Part shown: piece after piece, positions 35,791 to 47,614 of the stretch | How the letters are laid out: the number at the start of each line of letters is the position of its first letter | Position numbering within the stretch: position 1 is the first letter of the stretch | DNA from: Epithemia pelagica | Lineage: Eukaryota > Bacillariophyta > Bacillariophyceae > Surirellales > Surirellaceae | Reading direction: 5' to 3' | Length of the DNA: 64,000 bases | Assembly (NCBI GenBank): GCA_946965045.2 | Contig: OX337234.1 | Span: forward strand, 3,782,001-3,846,000 | Position numbers and translations under genes: made by a program | The notes under the pieces: model-generated | Told to the model about the DNA's origin: nothing | The model's input: the letters and a program-made list of their open reading frames with translations, nothing else | Database searches by the model: none

Positions 35791-38700
35791 CGAATTCATC
35801 TGTGAGCTCAAAGATGGTTTCGGGAGAGTACGATTCTAGTTGGCCTTGAGTTGAATGGACTTTGACGCTGTTCGGCAATTGTGTGATCGAATAGTTTCCA
35901 TCCAGTATGTTGGGATGGAACGAACCGACTACAAGTTCCGAGAGAATCTCATCTTTTGTGGGTTCCGAAAAGAATACTTGCTGATTATCGACGATCACGT
36001 TGCACATGCAGTAGCCATCCTCTGCCACGTTACAATCAGGAATATCATCACATCGATTGATGAGGTCTGTAACTTCCTCCTTTCCAGACTGAAAGGCAAC
36101 TCTAAAGAAAGTTTTGTTGTCCTCTTCCTCTTGTCCCATCTCTCTCTCCTGCGAACTGTCTTCGTCAGGTACTGAGTGCACAATGGCAATCTTTCCCGCG
36201 TTGAAAGTGTCAAACTTGGCCTTGATGAAGCACTGCGTACTCTCTGCGAACCAAAAGAAGGGATGGTGTGGACCAGTACAGGAATTCCCTTCGCAATTTG
36301 ATATTCTGAGTTGTTCGGTCGATGTACACATGGGAATTCCGTCATCAGAACATCGTTCTTCTGCAGTCGACGCGAGAACTCGCTCTCCCCAGTAGACCTG
36401 TGAAGCATTAGCTCTACCTCCATCAAAGCAACATGCCGTAGAAGCCACTGCAGTTCGAGGATCGGCACACATGTACCTGGTGAATGCCAAGCCCTTCCCT
36501 CGATTTCGTTGCTTGATTTTGCGGGGATTCTGTACAAATGCATGGTAAACACATGGCGGTGGAACGTATTCGTAAAAGATTCCACCTTCAATTTGAACAA
36601 CACGAAGCATGTCTACCTGGCATTCTTCACCGGAACAATCGATGTTGTCTTGCAATATGACCGTCCCTGGATATGTACAGGAAGAGTCCTCTGGATCGGT
36701 GTCCTCTTTTTGACAAAGAATGGAGTTCAATTCACCCTCTGGATCTGCGACAAACAGGTTGGCGAGTTTGCCCCATTGATTTTCCGGTTGGAGCTCAGGA
36801 AACGGACTGGATCCCAACAGGATGTATTTTGCACCTTGCTTCAGAAAGTGCTGTCGTGGAAGATCTGCGCAAAGAGGGTAACCGTCACCAATGTACTTTT
36901 GGTTCAAACCCATTTTCGGAAAGATGTCTCTCGTCGAGACTCTTATTTTCATTGGATCAACTCGGTTGTCGGCAGCGTCATCCTTGTTGCCACGCGCTTC
37001 TTGCCTTTCAAAACCAGTCCAAACCCGAGAATACTCCATGATATCATCATTGGTGTACGCTCGAATCGGATGTCCATTGGCGTCCAAAGTTAAGCTACCA
37101 TCACTGTTCAGCTCATGCAGACCAATCGTGAACAGTTGCATTACTTCTCTGGCAAAGTTCTGCGTTTTGAAATCATTGAGTGAGATGGATATTCATGACT
37201 GACAAAGAAGAGGATCCAGTGCTACAACATACCTCGTCGGGGTGTTCCACAACACCAACGTTCCGTCGCCAGTTGTAGCCGAGCGATTTTGAGCCAAGGT
37301 AAGTCAACATTCTAGCCATCAAAACGCTGTATGAAACTTCTTTGAGGACATCACGGTAGTTACCAAAGGCGTGTCGAACGAAAATATCGTAATAGTGCAC
37401 AAAGGCTTCTGTTCGAGTGGATTGGTTGGCATCAAAGTTGACAATCTGATGGCGAACAAAATCGCGATGATAGTGAGTCAAACAATAATATATGCATATA
37501 CAAGAGCACGAACGTACGTCACAAAGCTGTACCTACCAAAATCTGGCTCAGTGCCCACGCCATGCGTTGACGCAGCTGGTCTGGAGCTCTAAGGGCAGTG
37601 GTCAACCAGATAGTTTCTTTGTCCTTCTTGTGGTTCCCGCCGGTGTTGTTCCATTCCGTCGCGATCCCAAAGGAGCCGCGCAATCGTTCTCCGCCCAATT
37701 GTAGATCGTTCGCAACCTCACCAGGACTACCACACACAACAACTCCGGCTCCGGTCTGTCCTCTAGAGGACAGGGAACTGCTGCTGAAGTATTGTCGAAC
37801 AGACGGCAATCTTTGCAATGGCTGGTTGGCCAAGTCGTTGTAAAAATCAATCGTTTCACCAAACCGCCCCATATCAAACAGCACATTATCGTGGTTATCT
37901 TGCCATTGTTGCATGTCGTGGTGAGATGGAAAGGTGAGCCACACCTTTCCACTTTGTGCAAACTCGGAAATCTTGCCTGCTCCACCGGGATGTAAATCCA
38001 ACCATTCTGTAAAGTCATAGACCTGGCCATGATTTGGATGAACATTGTGCCAGCAAGTGTCGCTGACCCATACTTCAAAGTCTTTTGCTGTCAGATCGGT
38101 CGAATTGCATCGACCAAAATTAGCATGTGCAGGCAAGAAAATGTCCCGAATGAGGTCGGTACCATCGCTGTGTGAGGCGATTAACCTTCCCAAGACTTCG
38201 TTCGTTTGCGAACCCAACGTTTGGCAGATTTGCTCGTTGCTCCCAGAGACTTGCATCCATCGAGACCGTGCCATCGGCTGGCAGGGCGGGGGAACTTCGG
38301 TGTCGTCTTGGATGCGCAACCCATCGACTGCATAGATGTAGCGAGGTGTCTTAGAGTCAACAGTAACGTTATACAACACTTCGAGGGTCGTCGCATTCAA
38401 GTTCAGCTCAAACGACTGTTGATCACGGTGATTGGATGATCCACAAACTTGACTGTCGTCACTAAGGTAACACGAGTCTTCATTTTGCCACGTCCTCGCA
38501 ACGTTCGCACACCTGGCTTGATAATTCAGATTCTCGCTGTATGTTTGCTCCACAACTGTCCCGCCACCATCCGGTAATGGATTCGACAACGAATTTTCTT
38601 GTAACACAAAGCGAGGATCATGAATCCAGTATTCACCCGAGCTTTGCTCTACTCCGAGAACAATGGGTACAGGTCCCCCATTGGAGTACTCGAATTGCGA

Positions 38701-41700
38701 GCAAATCTCATCTGTTAGTGGGTTTGTGGTCAGGAGGCGTTGTACACTCTTCTCTGAATCTTTGCTGGTATAATAATCCACATCCAAAGGCTGCGTGGCG
38801 TTTCCTGACAAGACAACTTGTATGGATGGCACCACCGGGTTCTCTGAATCTTGGACCATGTCCATTAATTGAATTGGTGGATTACCAGAAAAGGATCCAA
38901 ACTGGACTGGCCGCTTGCACGAATCATCTTGAGGATGGATCAGCCATACGCGACCATTCAGGAACGCTTCTGGAGCTTGACAAATTTCATAGCTGGTATA
39001 ATGCCAAACACACAAGACAGGGTAAGTCACAGCAAACAACAACACTAGCCTAGAAAACGAACTTCTAGAGTCCACCACTCACCTTCCATCGCGAAATATA
39101 AGCGATTGGGCATTGTTGGGACTCGTATGGAAGCGAATGGGCAATGTGGTCGGCAATACCGTGAGAACCGTACCGTCGATACTCAAGAGACGGTACTGTC
39201 CGTCACTCGAAGTGGACAGTTCCAACGTTTTGAGCGTGTGTGGCTCGACCAGGGCAAATTTTCGATATGTGGTTCCGGCCTGACAGGGATGCGTGACGGT
39301 CCCAGTCGGCGAAGAGCTTGCAAACCGCGCCGTGGCATGCCGTCGATAAAATTCCCGATGCAAGGTTGGTGGAACAGTCGTCATTTGTTCGCCGATCCAT
39401 TCCGCCATGACTTGCAGTTGAATGTCACTTTCGGTGAGGCTCGCGCTTTCGCCTGCGAGTCCATCCGACTTGATTTCGTGTCGTTCTAATAAATCTCGCA
39501 AATCGGCTCGGGTGGTACCAAAGGTGCCTTGTTCCAAAAAGCGTGCGTATTCATCTCGACGTCGTTGCAGTGGGTTGTCCTCCCACGGCAATTTTCGAAG
39601 CGTCACGGCAAAATACCAGGATTCGTCCGGGTGGATTGCACTCAAGGACCGCCGTTGTCTCGTGGCACCCCCTCCTATAGGTACCGTAGTGGTCAGGCTG
39701 TCTTTGTTGTTGTCGATAGTAGGGTCGGTCAAGGCAATGGTGCACGTTTGTGGATTGCAATTGAGGGGAACGCGCGATGGCGAGGTATAGGCTTCCCAGG
39801 CATGGCCATGGTACGATCGGGCCAAGGGAATCCACGAGGAAGAGGAAAAGGACGAGCCATTGGTGGTGGACAACACCTGGCCCTTGGTGCGGACCAGCAG
39901 ACACAACCGATTGGCGGGACAGGTTCGCACCACGAGTGAAAATGGCGTGCTCGCATTTTGGTTTTCGGCCATGACCAAGAGGGCCAGATCCGAGCCCTCC
40001 AAGGCCACGGTACAATCCAAGGGAGTTTCGGCCGTGACATTGGCCACGGATAATTGAATGACGGAAAAGTCCTCGGCCAATTCCTCCCACTCCGTACCCA
40101 ACCCACCGTCCGTCACACTTTGCAAATTGTCGGGGTCGTTGCCATTGGGATTGGCAAAAAAGACAATGGAAAGGACAATGAGAGTAGTACACAAGGCCAC
40201 GACCAAGAATCCCAACAACCAAAATCGAGCTTGTCGTTGGCGGGAAAGAGCGTGTTCCTGCTGATAATAGTCATTGTTGTTGTCCTGGTAGTTTCCGGAC
40301 CATCCCGCCCAGCCCAGTCGCTCCGAGAGGGTTCTGGTCGAGTTGGACCAGCACGGTCGCCGCCACCATGCCTTGCCAGATGCACCATTCGTGGTGGAGC
40401 TTGGGAGGGTGGTGCTGGTCGTCCAGACGGATTCGTTAATGCCATAATAGTCTTCGGGTACCGTGACGGGATCGGCCAAGTCCACGGCAATCGGTCGTTC
40501 GTGTTGTCGCAACAGCGCTTGAGGGGAGGAGACCAATGCGGCTGTCGTGGGGGGCGTGTCGTTGCGACTGTCGGTTGGGCTGAGACTGCGCAATCGAATG
40601 CCCTGTCCTCGTTTGCTGGTGCGGCTCATGGTACTGCTGTTGGAGGTTGTGGAGGATGCCATTGTGGTGGTGGTGGTCGGATTGCCCCAGCCAAAGAGTG
40701 AAAAGGAGGGAGAGAGAAAGGAAAAAAAGTAGGGAGACGTGGCATTGTGGGGCGTGGAGGAGGATTCGGCCGTGCGATTCTGGTCGTGTTTGGAGGAGTT
40801 GTGCTTGCCCCTCTTGTGATAATACTTTTTCTGTTTTCTCTTGTTCTGTTTGGTGGCCTTGCGGCCTGGCCACGAGGCTGTCAAGGCACTGCTAGCCTCA
40901 TCATCGTCGTCATAATCGGGATGATCGTGTTCGTCGGGTTCATCCTGCAATTGTTCCACGCTGCCTGTTTCTCCCTGATGATGATAGTAGTAGTCTCGAT
41001 CGTTGCGACTGCGCGTGTCATTGCTGTCTTCGTCATCTTGATAAATCATGATGGAGGATTCGACATCGTCCTTGTTCCAAAAGAGCAAGTCGGAATTTTG
41101 TTCGACAAAATTCGTCGTTGCGGGTTGGGTGGACGACGTTTGGTTCTTGCTGGTGACACTGGTCGTGGGCGTGGGTGGACTCCGGCTCGTGGTGTGGTTC
41201 TTGTTTGTTGTGCGTTTGCGGCGACTCTTGTTGTTTGATTTGGGCGGCGGTGGAGGAGGAGGAGGTGGCGGTGCCACACCACAAAAGGGTAAGGAGGAAA
41301 GAACGTTTTGCGTTGTCATGGCGGTCGCGTCTCCCAGCAAAAAGTCTTGGGTCGTTGTATCACCCTGCGTCGTTTCCGTCATGCTACTGACACTGGTGGA
41401 ACCATCGACCGAAAGGAGCGAATGGAGGGGTGGTCGTCGTGGGCCCCCTCGAGACTGTTCTTGTGGTTGTTGTTGATGTAAGAGTGCCGCCGCCAAGACG
41501 TGCGATTGGGTACGACGAGGAGGAGGCCGTGTGGAAGCTTTGGACTTGGACTTTGGTTGTTGGTCCTTGGCTGCTGCTTTGGATGGTGTGGGGGTGCGTC
41601 GGGGTACTGATGCATCCTCTCGGGGATGGGGACTGACGGATTGCAATCGCGTCGTCGAATAGGGCAATTCCATGTTGAAATCCAATCCACTGCTAATATC

Positions 41701-42408
41701 ATCATCGTCGTCACCATCCTGTTCCTGTTGGTTGTCTCGCAACAAGTAGCGTCGACCGGCTGGATTCGGCATGCTGTTGTGGTTGTTGTTGTTGTTTGCG
41801 TTGTTGTTGAGGTTCTTTGGATGATGCTTGGCACCCCAGCCGGACGGCAACCATCGTTTTTGGTTGGAGGGTCCTGCTCCACCCGCCGTGGCACTGGCCT
41901 GCGAGGAGGTGGCCACGCCATCAAAGACGGACGAAGAGGAATCCAAACTGGTGGTTTCATCCCACTGGGGATGAGAGTGCTGTGGTGGTGCGGAGGAGTA
42001 TGGCACGAGCAAGGACGGTGGGAGACGAGCATGTGTGGTGGGACCGACGCCTGCCGCCGCCACGACGGACGACGAGAGAGAACAAGAGGAAGAGGCGACG
42101 GACGAGGGCGAGGGTGGGACTTGCCAACTGGTTTCCTTGGTGACGGCATGATAATAGTAATGCTGACCGGAATGCGGATCGACCGCTTCCATCCACCACG
42201 AACCAGTGTCGTCCTGGTTGTTGTCGGGAGTTGTGTGTTGCGATTTGGAGTCTGGTTCGTCTTGACGTGATTGGGGTGGTCGGGTGCTGCTTGGATGCTG
42301 CAGTGCCTGTCGACTCGTCCTGGTGGCCGATTTCGTATGGGACACATTCGTACTGTGGGTTCGCACGGCCGCATCGGCAAAGGCATAGCGTGGTGACGGC
42401 TGTGACAT
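33479..42408 (-). CDS. Giant WW / DUF1800 / cytochrome b5-like / DUF1501 membrane protein, 2891 aa, four exons
   Basis: Exons read 42408-39083, 38992-37537, 37445-37233 and 37159-33479, with GT-AG introns of 90, 91 and 73 bp at the same positions and phases as in the paralogue at 8497-15885. A WW domain is at residues 71-99 (SWWMEAVDPHSG, YYYHAVTKETSWQVP). Long Ser/Thr/Asn-rich and poly-Pro segments follow, then a transmembrane helix at about 725-750 (FWLLGFLVVALCTTLIVLSI). The first DUF1800 half starts at ARFLEQGTFG (~950). Exon 2 carries a cytochrome b5-like block around residue 1440 (VYDFTEWLDLHPGG, with downstream His) that the paralogue lacks. Then come RQRMAWALSQIL, a Cys-rich insert, the second DUF1800 half (~2170) and DUF1501 (~2470-2891). 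The WW part would face the cytoplasm and the rest the lumen or outside (inference). No enzymatic activity can be assigned. Confidence 0.85.
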
Positions 42409-44074
42409 GGTTGGAATTAAACTGGTTGGACTTGGTTCGTTCTCAAGCTAAGACCAAGGCGGAGTGTTTCTCGGTTTGCGTTCGTGTTTTTTGTGTGAGT
42501 GTGTCTTTTGGTTTGGGTTCAAGGATGAGGATGATGAGGATGAACGGTTCGAGAGTTTGGTCCATTCCCTTCACACACAAACACACGCCAAACAAGAAGC
42601 GAAACGGAGCAGCAGGAATCGATCGATGGAGGTGCAATGGCGATCCAAAGCAATCACACCACAGTCTCTTTCGTAGATGAGCTCTTTTTCGTGTGGGATT
42701 TGTTCGGCACCTCTTTGGCTATAGCGGATTGGATATACGAGAGAGACTGAGAATCCAGAACCACCACGCCGTTCGTTCCGTTCCGCATGCAACTCGAGCA
42801 ACACACAAACTCTCCCCTTTGGTTGTTGTTGTTGGTTCTGTTGCGTTCTCTCGTTTTGAGTCTCGTCTCTCTCGTCGTCGATTGCCTTTCTTCCTGTTTT
42901 TCTCATGACGAGGTCGGTGCGCGTCTTGACAAGAGTCATCGCGCCGGTCAGCTTTTACTTAGAATCCCCAGTCATTTCGGGTTGGAAAAAAGTCCCCCAT
43001 GGAAAAATTTCACCTACACTACAATGCAAAAGTTGCATGTGCCAAATGTCCTGTCCGTAAAATGCAAAATGCTCTTGAGCGCAATGCGCGGTCATTGTAC
43101 CAGTATTGAAGGCGGACTCGTGTGCAGGCCAAAGTTTGTTATGCGAGACGCGTGCCACAAGACCAAAAATCCCGTCGTTGCAAAAGTCAGCCCAGTCCGG
43201 CAAAGCGCAAAAGGGAGAAATTTGGGGCCGACGCTCACAAATTGATGTGTCTGTCGTGAAATGAAAGACAAGGGAACACGCCAACAATAGATCTATAGAA
43301 GATGGAATCATGAACGTACGAGTACGAGTATGGATGGACACTCTTGGTCCTCTTTCTCCCTGTCTCCAAACGGGGTCTACCCATGAAATCGTTTGTTCGC
43401 AGGGAGAGTTGGTTGGTGAATAGTCAATCGTTGTTTTGCTTTGCTTTGCTTTGCTTTGCTCCAACCGCCCAAAGCTCCCCATGGAATGACATGTATACGG
43501 TTGTCGCAGTACGTACAAGTCGGTGGTTCTTTCGTCATGCAGGTACGCGCAGTCGCCTCGGCAAGAAGAAGAAGAAGCCGCCAGGGCGATGGATACCATT
43601 TGGGGTTTTTGGTTGTTCCGAAATACACTACTAGGAGTACCTAGCTGGGTAAAAACATGAATGTTGCAGATCCAAACGTCGTCATCTTGGCTTTCTATTA
43701 GCGACAACAACAAGGGAACGGAGCGGCATGGCGTAACGATGGAGGGGGGCTACCTATACTCCAAGAGGAGTCTATGGAGTATATACCTCCTCTACCCCCT
43801 ACCAATCCGAATGGTCTGTACGTCGTAAGTTTATGGTTGAGGACTCATCTTCAACGTCAGTCACGGTTCGGACTTGCCCGTTTGTGGTGGGGCGGCGAGA
43901 GCGAGACAGCAACACGCAGCAAGGGAGTGTCTCGCTGCATCAACCAACCCATCACACATCCCCTTGAAACAACGATCCTCGTCTTGTGTCCTTGTCGTTG
44001 GTTGCGATTTGAGTGCATCTCTCGTTTGCCTATAAAGAAGACAGACAGTACAGGAACCAACCACACCAAACAAA
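42409..44074. other. Intergenic region between the giant gene and NDUFB9
   Basis: It contains the 5' regions of two diverging genes. A (TTTGC)n microsatellite lies at 43433-43460. An inverted repeat TATACTCC / GGAGTATA with a short loop lies near 43755-43786. The 252-codon minus-strand frame at 42955-43713 includes the microsatellite and shows no domain, so I do not call it. Confidence 0.5.
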
Positions 44075-44879
44075 ATGACTCGTTTTCCGCGTCCGCAAAA
44101 TCTCAATGATTGCTTTTATGCGGCGGCGCAGCATATGCGTCAAAAACCCGTGGCCTTGACCCACAAACAAACGGTACGGAATACTACTAGAGTTTGCGCT
44201 GCCACACACACCAAGTCGTTTGTTGGTGACCAAAACCGCTGTTGGTTTCGTGTCGATCCATCCACTCGTGATTTCATTCGTCTCATGTTGTCTTTTTGAT
44301 TCTTCTTGTGTGTCGAACTGATGGGGCGGTGTTCTGCTTCGGACATGGATTCTATATTGCCACTCGACACAGGTGTGCCGTTTGTACCGTCACTCTCTCC
44401 GTCTCATGTTGAGTTGGGTCATTGATCGCGACGTCTTTAATGAACGGGCCACGGAATTGAGAGAACGCTTTGATAAAAACCGGAACGTCACCAAGGCGGC
44501 TGCCGCACGGCTCATTGAGGTACGTTCGTTGGGTGGATGAACTGCAAGAATGTTCGGCTTGATTTTTGGTCATCTCACAAAATCCCTGAATTTCTTTCAC
44601 TCATGTTTGTATCAATCCAATCGGCCTCTGTAGGAAGCCCAAGATGAAATGTTTCGTTTCACGCATCCCGATCCCTACAAGAATCCCTACATGCCGGGTG
44701 GATCGGCCTTTATGCGAAACTCGCCCTTGCCCAAGGAAGTGTGTTTCCCCGATGGCGATGCCCCGGACGACTTTCCCGATTACTACCTCAATCCCGATTA
44801 TTCGCTCTGCACCCCCGAGAGTGGACGAAATGCCACGGGGACCGTCTTGGTGGACTTTTACAAAAAGAACATGGAGTAG
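44075..44879 (+). CDS. NDUFB9: NADH:ubiquinone oxidoreductase subunit B9-like (complex I LYR protein), 163 aa
   Basis: Exons 44075-44173, 44373-44519 and 44634-44879 join in frame across GT-AG introns of 199 and 114 bp. The protein carries the LYR motif VCRLYRHSLR at the start of exon 2, followed by RERFDKNRNVTKAAAARLIEEAQDE. It then has the HPDPYKNPYMPGGSAFMRN and PDDFPDYYLNPDYS segments that correspond to NDUFB9/B22 (compare the PYIFPDSPGGTSYERY and YPDYF regions of the animal protein). It is an accessory subunit of mitochondrial complex I on the inner membrane, bound near acyl carrier protein in known structures. An exon-2 fragment copy lies at 49046-49105. Confidence 0.9.
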
Positions 44880-45304
44880 AAAAGACGTGCCGAGCAAACG
44901 AACAAAACAACAAAAGGACACACGCAACACAAAAAGAAAGAGAACCCATCGTCCTCTTTCCTCACTGTCCTTGTGTCTTGTGTGTGAAATGAATTCAGAT
45001 ACTCTGTAACGTTCTCCAAACGAAGCGCCGTTCCAGTTCCAATATACAAATAATCGAATAGCAGAAAAATTATTTATTGGCGAGCCGAGACCATCAACGT
45101 TGTAGTTGAATACGAATTGTGACTTGTACCGCACTGCCATCCTCCAACGTTGTATCCAAAACGTCTTCCAGGGACGAACTCTTGCATTTCGGGACGAACG
45201 TTCCCGGGTACCAACCATATATTTTGCCACACACACAGGCCCTTCGGAATGCCAATATCTACGCCCGACAAGAGGAATCCAACCATGTGTGTGTTTTGTT
45301 TCTT
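44880..45304. other. Convergent 3' regions, no gene seen
   Basis: This lies between the 3' end of NDUFB9 (+) and the 3' end of the 2Fe-2S/TPR gene (-). The ORFs here are antisense shadows of the neighbours. Confidence 0.5.
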
Positions 45305-46710
45305 TTAGGATTGCTGTTTGGTTTGCAACTGAAATTGCAATTTTTGCAATCGCAATTCCGCCAACCGTCGTTCGTTTTGGAGGGCAAAGGACTTTTGGGC
45401 GGCATCGCCTCCTCGTTCCTTGGGCAATACCAAGGGTTGTTCCAACCAATTGGTCAAGGCTTCGACTTCGCCCGCGACATTGCCTTGACATTGATAAATG
45501 CGGGCCAAGACGGACAAGGATTCGGCACAATCCAGGTTGCGGGACAAATTGCACGAGGCTTGAATGGCCAACAAGGCGCCATCGTAATCCTGCAGTTCCA
45601 ATTTGGCCATGGCTCTAGTAGAGACGGAATATACCAAACGCACAAACAACAACACCCACGACAACAACCAATGGAACACACAATACACATGTGTGAGTTC
45701 GTTCGGCTACTACGGGCCGACGGGTGGACTGGAACATGCGCAACGAACAGCTCGTGCCATAGTAGTATACCAACCACTACTTACTCCATGCGTCGTACTT
45801 GAATGAGCCATTGCAATCGACTGGGAGCTTCGGTGGTTGTACTGGGTGTATTCGAGGCGGACAACGACGACCGTGAGGACGGCAACGAGGAGGACCGTCT
45901 GGAGGACGCGGACGGTGGTGGTTTGGAGGGTGGAGCTCGTGGATCACTGCCACTGCGACTGATTTGTTGTTGTTGTTGTTGTTGTTGTTTTTCGTAGGCT
46001 TGTTGCAAGTCCATGGCCGGTCGAAAGGCCACGGCCACGGCTTGTTCAAACAAGCGAATGGCCTCTTGGTACTCGTGTTGCTCCAAGGCTTGTTTCCCTT
46101 GAACTGCACCCAATTGACAGCCTTGCCACAAGGCCTCGGTGTTGCTCAACACTTTACGGTTGGTCGTACATTGTTGTGGATCCTCCAGGTCGGGAACCAA
46201 GAGATTCCAGAGTTTGCTCCCTTTTAGTGGAGGAGTTGTCGTCGTCGTCTCGGCCGGTTGGGAGGGAGTCTCGACACGACGCACCGTCTTGCTCTTGCTC
46301 TTGTTGCTGTTGGTATTGCGACTTTTGGGTGTGCCGGTTGCCCCTGAGGAGAATGCCGCATCCTGCCATTCTTGCGTGACAATGGGTCCACTGCCACAGA
46401 GTGAGCGACAGGGTCCTTCTTGGACGGTACTGTGGGGAGGCGCCAAGGCGTGCAAGGCCTGCAAGGTGGCACGAGCTCCATCGACCAGACATCCTGGAGA
46501 GGTACAAACGTACAGGGTGGTTGGAGGAGGAGGCAGAAGAATGGCCGAGGAGGATTCGTCCGTGTCGGTTAGTATGGTAGACTGGGTTGGCTTTGTGTGT
46601 GATGGTTGTGGCGGCTTGCCGTTTGGGTTTTGCGCATGGGAGGACCGCGATGGAGATGTGCTTGTGCTCGTGCTTGTGCTATTACTCGATGGTGGTCCTC
46701 GTCGTGCCAT
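45305..46710 (-). CDS. 2Fe-2S thioredoxin-like ferredoxin plus TPR-like protein, 411 aa or longer
   Basis: Exon 1 (46710-45785) and exon 2 (45614-45305) join as RRME-AMAKLELQDYDGAL across a 170 bp GT-AG intron. Residues about 66-110 carry a thioredoxin-like 2Fe-2S pattern, LYVCTSPGC...VQEGPCRSLCGSGPIV (C-x5-C and C-x3-C). Helical TPR-like segments follow (EALWQGCQLGAVQGKQALEQHEYQEAIRLFEQAV, and exon 2 ALLAIQASCNLSRNLDCAESLSVLARIYQ). A role in electron transfer or Fe-S chaperoning is possible but unproven. Upstream, a frame from 47135 encodes a signal peptide (MSLWLLLLHLWTSL) and a segment conserved in the pseudogene copy at 55760-56325. It leads into this ORF only if 2 bases near 46710 are removed, so the true start may be 47135 and this allele frameshifted. 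Confidence 0.7.
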
Positions 46711-47135
46711 ATGGCCGCAATACTGGATTCTGGGGGACGCTCTCGCCGACTGGGTCGTTGCGACGGCAATCCCAAAAAGGTATTGTCGTCCGTGCCAGCG
46801 CCTTGTCGATGTGACCGTCGGTTACCGGTGGTCCAGGACGACCAGAGGGAACGTGCCGTGTTCTTTTGTTTGGTGTGGGGCGGTGCCGGGTCCTCCAAAT
46901 CGTCGTCGTCGTCCTTGTCGTTGGTTGGGTCCGATGATGCAGCGGCCCATCGAGTCGTCGTCGTCGTCGTCGTCGTCGTTGGCCGGGTGAGGAATGGACC
47001 AATCTGTGGTGACGACAACAACGAGTCGTCTTTTCCAGGACGAAAGGACGACAAAACGGGTGATTCCAACACAAACGACCACGTGCCAAATGGCAAGGAC
47101 GTCCACAAGTGGAGTAGCAGCAGCCACAGTGACAT
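46708..47135 (-). pseudogene. Probable out-of-frame 5' part of the 2Fe-2S/TPR gene (signal peptide region)
   Basis: From an ATG at 47135 the frame reads MSLWLLLLHLWTSLPFG, a credible signal peptide, then a Thr/Asp-rich stretch and TARSLWSSWTTG, GLPSQRPSRRERPPESSIAA. The related copy at 55760-56325 encodes TARSLLSSWTTG...GLPSQRPSRRDRSQESSIAA followed directly in frame by MARRGPP, the start of the called ORF. Here two extra bases (GCCATATGG versus GCCATGG) put MARRGPP out of frame. It is either a real frameshift, a sequence error, or evidence that translation starts at 46710. With the signal peptide the product would enter the secretory route or, in a diatom, possibly the plastid. Confidence 0.5.
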
Positions 47136-47614
47136 GACGACACGGACAATTCGAGGAATACAACACGGGTGGAGCCGAAGGAACGGTGGACTTTTGTTTG
47201 GTGGTTCTTGCTGAAATAAATAATGGACCACAGGACACACACAGGAATAAGCTACTTGCCAAACGAAGGACCTGCAAAACAAAACGAAAAACCGACAATG
47301 ACAACGATGAGGACCACACCACAACCAAAGTGCGGAGATCCAAGCAACAGCAATAACGAATAACGAGTATTAGAACGAGAGAGATGCCACGCCGAAACTG
47401 GTTCAAGTTTTGCTATAGAGGAGTACTTCCGTTTGGTCCTCCAGTCGCAGATGTTCGGCGGGTTGTGAGCTTCGGTCGTCCGCGTCACGTCACGTCACGT
47501 CACATTAGTTACGAGACGCCGCGAAATGACCCGGAAGTTTGGGTCTGAGATTTCGTTTGTTGCACACTCGGACCGATTCGGTTGGCATCAGTTGGTTTTG
47601 TGGCAGGGCCATCT
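47136..47614. promoter_or_regulatory. Bidirectional promoter with tandem ACGTCA (CRE-like) sites
   Basis: The divergent 5' region lies between the 2Fe-2S/TPR gene (-) and the sulfotransferase-like gene (+). At 47483-47502 the pentamer CGTCA is repeated four times head to tail, giving three overlapping ACGTCA (TGACGT on the other strand) sites. TGACGT is the cAMP/CO2-responsive bZIP element described for diatom carbonic anhydrase promoters. Function here is inferred from the motif only. Confidence 0.5.

Noticed and set aside
40054-42270. Several 130-220-codon + strand ORFs (Val/Gly/Arg-rich)
   Set aside because: Reverse-complement readings of the Ser/Thr/Pro/His-rich exon 1 of the giant gene.
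42955-43713. 252-codon minus-strand ORF upstream of NDUFB9
   Set aside because: Contains the (TTTGC)n microsatellite as a Ser-Lys-Ala-Lys-Gln repeat, has no domain, no homologue in the window and erratic composition.
44601-45554. 317-codon minus-strand ORF
   Set aside because: Antisense to NDUFB9 exon 3 and overlapping exon 2 of the 2Fe-2S/TPR gene in another frame; both of those have clear family motifs.
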